From contig CAIQAD010000015.1 in NCBI GenBank assembly GCA_903869725.1, forward strand, positions 1 through 38,854: DNA of 38,854 bases. Direction: 5' to 3'. Shown piece after piece: positions 35,408 to 38,854 of this stretch (position 1 is the stretch's first letter; each line of letters starts with the position of its first letter). The DNA comes from an uncultured Alphaproteobacteria bacterium (lineage in GTDB: Bacteria > Pseudomonadota > Alphaproteobacteria > Pelagibacterales > Pelagibacteraceae). The notes beneath the pieces were generated by a model that worked only from the letters and a program-made list of their open reading frames with translations, was not told the DNA's origin and ran no database searches. A program made the translations under genes and the position numbers.

Positions 35408-35998
35408 ATGTTTATTAAAAAAATATTTTTATTTATCAGCATCCTTACTATTTTTTTTTCATCAACTATTAACGCACAGGAGAAAAGAACAATTATGCTA
35501 ATGAAACTTAAATACGGTGATGTAAAAATTGAGTTATTTGATGATCTTGCCCCTAATCATGTAAAAAGAATTAAATCTTTGGCTGATCAAGGTAAATATG
35601 ACGGCGTTGCTTTTCATAGAGTGATAGATGGTTTTATGGCTCAAACAGGCGATGTTCAATTCGGAAATACTAAAGATCAAGGTGAAGTTAAAGCAAATTA
35701 CAATGAACAAAGAGCAGGAACAGGTGGATCTAAATTTCCAAACCTTAAAGCTGAATTTAATAATTTGCCACATGTAAGAGGAACTCTTTCGATGGCAAGA
35801 GCACAAGATCCTGATAGTGCTAATAGTCAATTTTTTATCTGTTTTGACTCTCAACCAAGTTTAGATAGACAGTATACTGTTTTTGGTAGAGTTATAAGCG
35901 GCATGGAATTTGTTGATAAAATTAAAAAAGGCGTACCAGGCTCAGGTGCTGTAAGTAATCCGGATATCATAATAAGTTTCAAATCTATAAAAAACTAA
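35408..35998 (+). CDS. Periplasmic peptidyl-prolyl cis-trans isomerase, cyclophilin type
   Basis: Catalyses cis-trans isomerisation of proline bonds during protein folding. The first 23 residues are a signal peptide (hydrophobic core, then STINAQ), so the enzyme acts in the periplasm. The cyclophilin domain shows YDGVAFHRVIDGFMAQTGD, with the catalytic Arg in FHRV. RGTLSMARAQDPDSANSQFF and RQYTVFGRVISGMEFVDKI are also typical. It has 196 residues and no extra domains. It sits between coaD and tgt, separated by 3 and 15 bases, and probably shares their transcript. Confidence 0.95.
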   Translation: MFIKKIFLFISILTIFFSSTINAQEKRTIMLMKLKYGDVKIELFDDLAPNHVKRIKSLADQGKYDGVAFHRVIDGFMAQTGDVQFGNTKDQGEVKANYNEQRAGTGGSKFPNLKAEFNNLPHVRGTLSMARAQDPDSANSQFFICFDSQPSLDRQYTVFGRVISGMEFVDKIKKGVPGSGAVSNPDIIISFKSIKN

Positions 35999-36013
35999 AA
36001 ATTGCATACTTAA

Positions 36014-37129
36014 ATGCGATCGATTTCATTTAATTTGTTAAATGAAAATAATGGCGCTCGTTTAGGGAAAATAATTACTCCAAGAGGTGTGATTGACACT
36101 CCTGCTTTTATGCCTGTTGGTACGGCTGCAACTGTAAAAGCAATGTACGTCGATCAAGTTAAAGATTGTGGTTCACAAATTTTACTTGGTAATACCTACC
36201 ATTTAATGATCAGACCAGGAACCCAGAGAATAATAGAAGCTGGGGGGTTACATCAATTTATGAATTGTAATTTACCAATATTGACTGACTCAGGTGGATT
36301 TCAGGTAATGTCTTTATCTAAATTAACAAAAATAACAGAGGATGGGGTTATATTTAATTCTCACCTTGATGGTAAAAAGTTTTTCCTAACCCCAGAGGAA
36401 AGTATTGATGTTCAGTTAAAATTAAATTCAGATATCGTGTTGGTTTTTGACGATTGTCCAAAATATTCATTTGATAAAAATAAGATAATAGAATCTATGA
36501 ATTTATCTTTAAGATGGGCAAAACGTTCTAAAGATAAATTTGCAAATCAAAATTCTAAATGGCTTTTTGGAATAGTGCAGGGTGGTGTTTTTTCAGACCT
36601 GAGACGTGAATGTCTTAATAAATTGATAGATATTGGCTTTGATGGATATGCAATTGGAGGTCTTGCCGTTGGAGAAAAGCAAAGAGAAATGTTTGATGTT
36701 TTAGATTGTGTAAAAGATTTAATGCCAAAAGATAAACCTCATTATTTAATGGGCGTTGGTACTCCTGAGGATATTCTAGGGGCTGTTAAAAGAGGAATTG
36801 ATATGTTTGACTGTGTTTTACCAACAAGATCTGGCAGAACAGGCTTAGCTTTTACTTGGAAAGGCAGAGTCAATATTAGAAATTCTAAATATTCAAAAGA
36901 CCAAACTCCGCTTGATGATAGTATAGATTGTCCAGCTTCCAGATTATATTCAAAGAATTATTTAAATCATCTAGTTAACTCTAATGAGATTTTAGGTTCA
37001 ATGTTGCTGACTTGGCACAATATTGCTTTTTACCAAGATTTAATGAAAAAAATTCGTAAATCTATCGAAGAAAACAGATTCGATGAATTTTATAAAAAAT
37101 CTTTAGCAATGCTAGTAAATGAAAATTAA
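36014..37129 (+). CDS. tgt: Queuine tRNA-ribosyltransferase (Tgt)
   Basis: Exchanges guanine-34 of GUN-anticodon tRNAs for the queuosine precursor preQ1. The 371-residue TIM barrel has the catalytic Asp in LTDSGGFQVMSL, then LVFDDCPKY, GIVQGGVFSDLR, GYAIGGLAVGEK and LMGVGTPEDIL. The nucleophile region is DMFDCVLPTRSGRTG. The zinc site is altered. Where E. coli Tgt has C302-x-C304-x-x-C307 and H333, this protein has Ile304, Cys306, Ser309 and His335, so only one of the three cysteines and the His remain. queA, often next to tgt, is not in this window. Confidence 0.95.
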   Translation: MRSISFNLLNENNGARLGKIITPRGVIDTPAFMPVGTAATVKAMYVDQVKDCGSQILLGNTYHLMIRPGTQRIIEAGGLHQFMNCNLPILTDSGGFQVMSLSKLTKITEDGVIFNSHLDGKKFFLTPEESIDVQLKLNSDIVLVFDDCPKYSFDKNKIIESMNLSLRWAKRSKDKFANQNSKWLFGIVQGGVFSDLRRECLNKLIDIGFDGYAIGGLAVGEKQREMFDVLDCVKDLMPKDKPHYLMGVGTPEDILGAVKRGIDMFDCVLPTRSGRTGLAFTWKGRVNIRNSKYSKDQTPLDDSIDCPASRLYSKNYLNHLVNSNEILGSMLLTWHNIAFYQDLMKKIRKSIEENRFDEFYKKSLAMLVNEN

Positions 37130-37133
37130 AATA

Positions 37134-37162
37134 TTGCTTTCAAATAACTCTTAAACTATATA
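37134..37162 (+). promoter_or_regulatory. Candidate promoter of tRNA-Lys
   Basis: TTGCTT (37134-37139) and TATATA (37157-37162) are 17 bases apart, placing the start about eight bases before the tRNA-Lys 5' end at 37177. The -35 box begins five bases after the tgt stop codon. This is one of the better promoter matches in the window, but still by eye. Confidence 0.5.
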
Positions 37163-37176
37163 AACCTCTTTTTGTT

Positions 37177-37252
<76 letters not shown>

Positions 37253-37256
37253 TTTC

Positions 37257-38084
37257 CTATAAATCGGAAATTTTAGGATATTGTAATTTTACGTAAGGTA
37301 ACCAAGCTCTTAAATCGTGAATTCTAGTTTCCGAAGAAGGGTGAGTGCTCATATACTGAGGTATTTCTTTTCCTTTCATTTTTTCCTGCATTCTTTGCCA
37401 AACTTCAATAGCACCATTAGGATCATATCCACTTAATGAAGAAAAAATTATACCTAAATGATCAGCTTCAGACTCTTGAACTCTACTAAATGGATTTAAT
37501 ATTCCAAGTTGAAGAATATCCATACCAGTTACTTGACCAACAGTGTTATTAACTCTTGAAATGGCTCCGCCTGTTGCTATATCGGCTGCCATTGATCCGA
37601 TACCAAGTGTCATTGCTTGACTAGCGCGTTCTAAAGAATGTTTGGCTACAGCATGTGATATTTCATGCCCTAATACAGCAGCTAAACCATTGTCATCTTT
37701 CGTAATTTCAAGAATACCAGAGTAAACAGCTATTTTTCCGCCTGGCATACACCAGGCATTAAGGATTTTTGGTTCATCAATTAATATAAATTCCCACTCA
37801 TAATTTTGGGTAGGGTCCTTTATTTGTTTACTCTGAAAATAATAAGCAATTGCTTTTTCAATTCTTGTTCCTACTCTTACAATCGGATCTAATTTTTCTG
37901 GTTCTGTAATTAATTTAGATTTTTTTTTAACTTCTTTATAAGCTGCTAAAGATTGCTTATTTATGAAAGATTCAGGCAGGATGGTAAATTGACTTCTTCC
38001 AGTTATTGGGGCTGTTGAGCAAGAATCTAAAAAAAAACAACAACAACTACAACCTGCGAACGATAAAAAATCTCTCCTATTCAT
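37257..38084 (-). CDS. M48 family zinc metalloprotease, predicted lipoprotein
   Basis: The zinc-binding motif HEISHAVAKH with the downstream Glu in QESEADHLG identifies peptidase family M48 (the periplasmic LoiP/BepA/Oma1-like branch). The 275-residue protein has no membrane helices of the HtpX type. The N-terminus MNRRDFLSFAGC resembles a twin-arginine signal. It is followed by an unusual cysteine cluster, GCSCCCFFLDSCSTAP, whose last Cys (LDSC) fits a lipobox. Lipid anchoring and Tat export are inference. WCMPGGKIAVYSGI and THPSSETRIHDLRAWL are typical family sequences. It is divergent from the DUF502 gene. Confidence 0.9.
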   Translation of the reverse strand: MNRRDFLSFAGCSCCCFFLDSCSTAPITGRSQFTILPESFINKQSLAAYKEVKKKSKLITEPEKLDPIVRVGTRIEKAIAYYFQSKQIKDPTQNYEWEFILIDEPKILNAWCMPGGKIAVYSGILEITKDDNGLAAVLGHEISHAVAKHSLERASQAMTLGIGSMAADIATGGAISRVNNTVGQVTGMDILQLGILNPFSRVQESEADHLGIIFSSLSGYDPNGAIEVWQRMQEKMKGKEIPQYMSTHPSSETRIHDLRAWLPYVKLQYPKISDL

Positions 38085-38104
38085 TTTTTTTAATTATTTT
38101 TAAG

Positions 38105-38134
38105 ATTCATGTATTTTTTATCGAATATATGAAT
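38105..38134. repeat. Imperfect inverted repeat between the M48 and DUF502 genes
   Basis: ATTCATGTATT (38105-38115) pairs with AATATATGAAT (38124-38134) with one mismatch and an 8-base loop. It lies in the 85-bp divergent gap and could be an operator or part of overlapping promoters. No known regulator site is recognised, and AT-rich sequence makes chance likely. Confidence 0.35.
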
Positions 38135-38169
38135 TATATCACAATAAAAAACCAATATTTGAATATTCA

Positions 38170-38778
38170 ATGAAAAACTCTATTTTTTTAAGATTAAGAA
38201 ATTACTTTGCAACTGGCGTAATAACTACTATTCCAATTTTCATTACAATATACGTAGTTTTATGGATTATAGACGTTTTTTCTAGATTATTACCTGATCT
38301 GATAAATCCAAATAAATACCTACCATTTAAAATTCCAGGTATAGAAATACTAATAGCGTGCATCCTTCTAACCATATTAGGTATGATTTCAGCAACTTTA
38401 TTTGGACGTAGATTGCTGAGGTTTAGTGAAACAATTCTCGAAAAAATACCTGTTTTAAGAACTATCTATTCTAGCGTCAATCAACTAACACAAAGTTTTG
38501 GTGGAAAAGATAATAATTCTTTGAATAAAAAGGTTGTTTTAGTTGAATTTCCTTCAAAAGGAAGCTGGGCAGTAGGGTTTACTACTTCTGAACCTAAAAA
38601 CTATAATTTAGGCAGATTGCAAGGAAATTTTGCCTCTGTTTTTGTTCCTACGACACCAAATCCAACTGGCGGATATCTATTAATTGTTGAGAAAACTTCT
38701 TTAATTTATTTAAATATGAATTTTGAAGAGGCTTCTAAATTTGTAATTTCCGCTGGATCTGTTGGAAATATTAGTTAA
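38170..38778 (+). CDS. DUF502 family inner-membrane protein
   Basis: The 202-residue protein belongs to the DUF502 (COG2928) family of unknown function. The N-terminal RNYFATGVITTIPIFITIYVVLWIID holds the first membrane segment. A second spans about 55-80 (GIEILIACILLTILGMISATLFGR). ILEKIPVLRTIYSSVNQLTQSF is highly characteristic, and FVPTTPNPTGGYLLIV marks the soluble domain. The C-terminus ends FVISAGSVG. The start ATG is 85 bases from the divergent M48 protease gene. No function can be assigned from the sequence. Confidence 0.93.
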   Translation: MKNSIFLRLRNYFATGVITTIPIFITIYVVLWIIDVFSRLLPDLINPNKYLPFKIPGIEILIACILLTILGMISATLFGRRLLRFSETILEKIPVLRTIYSSVNQLTQSFGGKDNNSLNKKVVLVEFPSKGSWAVGFTTSEPKNYNLGRLQGNFASVFVPTTPNPTGGYLLIVEKTSLIYLNMNFEEASKFVISAGSVGNIS

Positions 38779-38854
38779 TTTATTGTTTACTATTAATTAA
38801 TTAATTACATTAAGTTATTTATTAAAGTTATTGTTTTATATAACTAATTTAATT

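Overview
The window is a strongly AT-rich, very compact stretch of an alphaproteobacterial chromosome. It most resembles the streamlined Pelagibacterales (SAR11) type. The reasons are the base composition, the tiny or overlapping intergenic gaps, the C4 heme pathway (ALA synthase beside a cysteine-poor HemB), heme A synthase, and gene orders typical of Alphaproteobacteria: slt/dapA/smpB, rsh-pyrE-pdxJ-acpS-lepB-rnc-era-recO-parC, rpiB-glyA-nrdR-ribDE-ribB-ribH-nusB, plsX-ihfA-merR, rplM-rpsI-argC and hom-glpX-recJ. The assignment to SAR11 is inference; no marker gene such as 16S rRNA is present.

Layout: (1) 2-385 is the C-terminal part of a membrane protein running in from the left edge; it converges on a lytic transglycosylase on the minus strand (376-2697). 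(2) 2760-13605 is one long plus-strand run, mostly overlapping: dapA, smpB, folK, a compact bifunctional (p)ppGpp synthetase/hydrolase, pyrE, pdxJ, acpS, lepB, rnc, era, recO, parC and a flavin-reductase-like gene. (3) hemB (minus) and hemA (plus) are divergent around a 71-bp region holding a perfect palindrome. (4) 15924-21681 carries rpiB, glyA, nrdR, a complete riboflavin set (ribD, ribE, ribB fused to a dead cyclohydrolase-II domain, ribH) and nusB. (5) hppA, a membrane proton pyrophosphatase, converges on a BamE-like lipoprotein. (6) rpmF (59 aa), plsX, ihfA, a MerR regulator and rpmG follow, then a small chorismate mutase on the minus strand and ctaA. (7) rplM-rpsI, argC, hom, glpX and recJ. 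(8) Three single tRNA genes (Glu-TTC, Pro-TGG, Lys-TTT) separate short segments with a divergent NifU/SufU-like scaffold, coaD, a periplasmic cyclophilin, tgt, an M48 lipoprotein protease and a DUF502 membrane protein.

The content is core metabolism and information processing: translation, ribosome assembly, stringent control, cofactor synthesis (B2, B6, folate, CoA, heme), the lysine/threonine/arginine branches, lipid initiation, protein secretion and envelope maintenance. There is no transposase, integrase, phage gene, CRISPR array, toxin-antitoxin pair or defence island that I can see. I found no convincing new multi-gene system. The points most worth a second look are changes inside familiar proteins: loss of two of three zinc cysteines in Tgt, a shifted zinc knuckle in NrdR, an RSH protein lacking its helical/zinc-finger regulatory section, a cysteine-enriched orphan NifU-like scaffold, and the hemA/hemB palindrome overlapping both predicted promoters.
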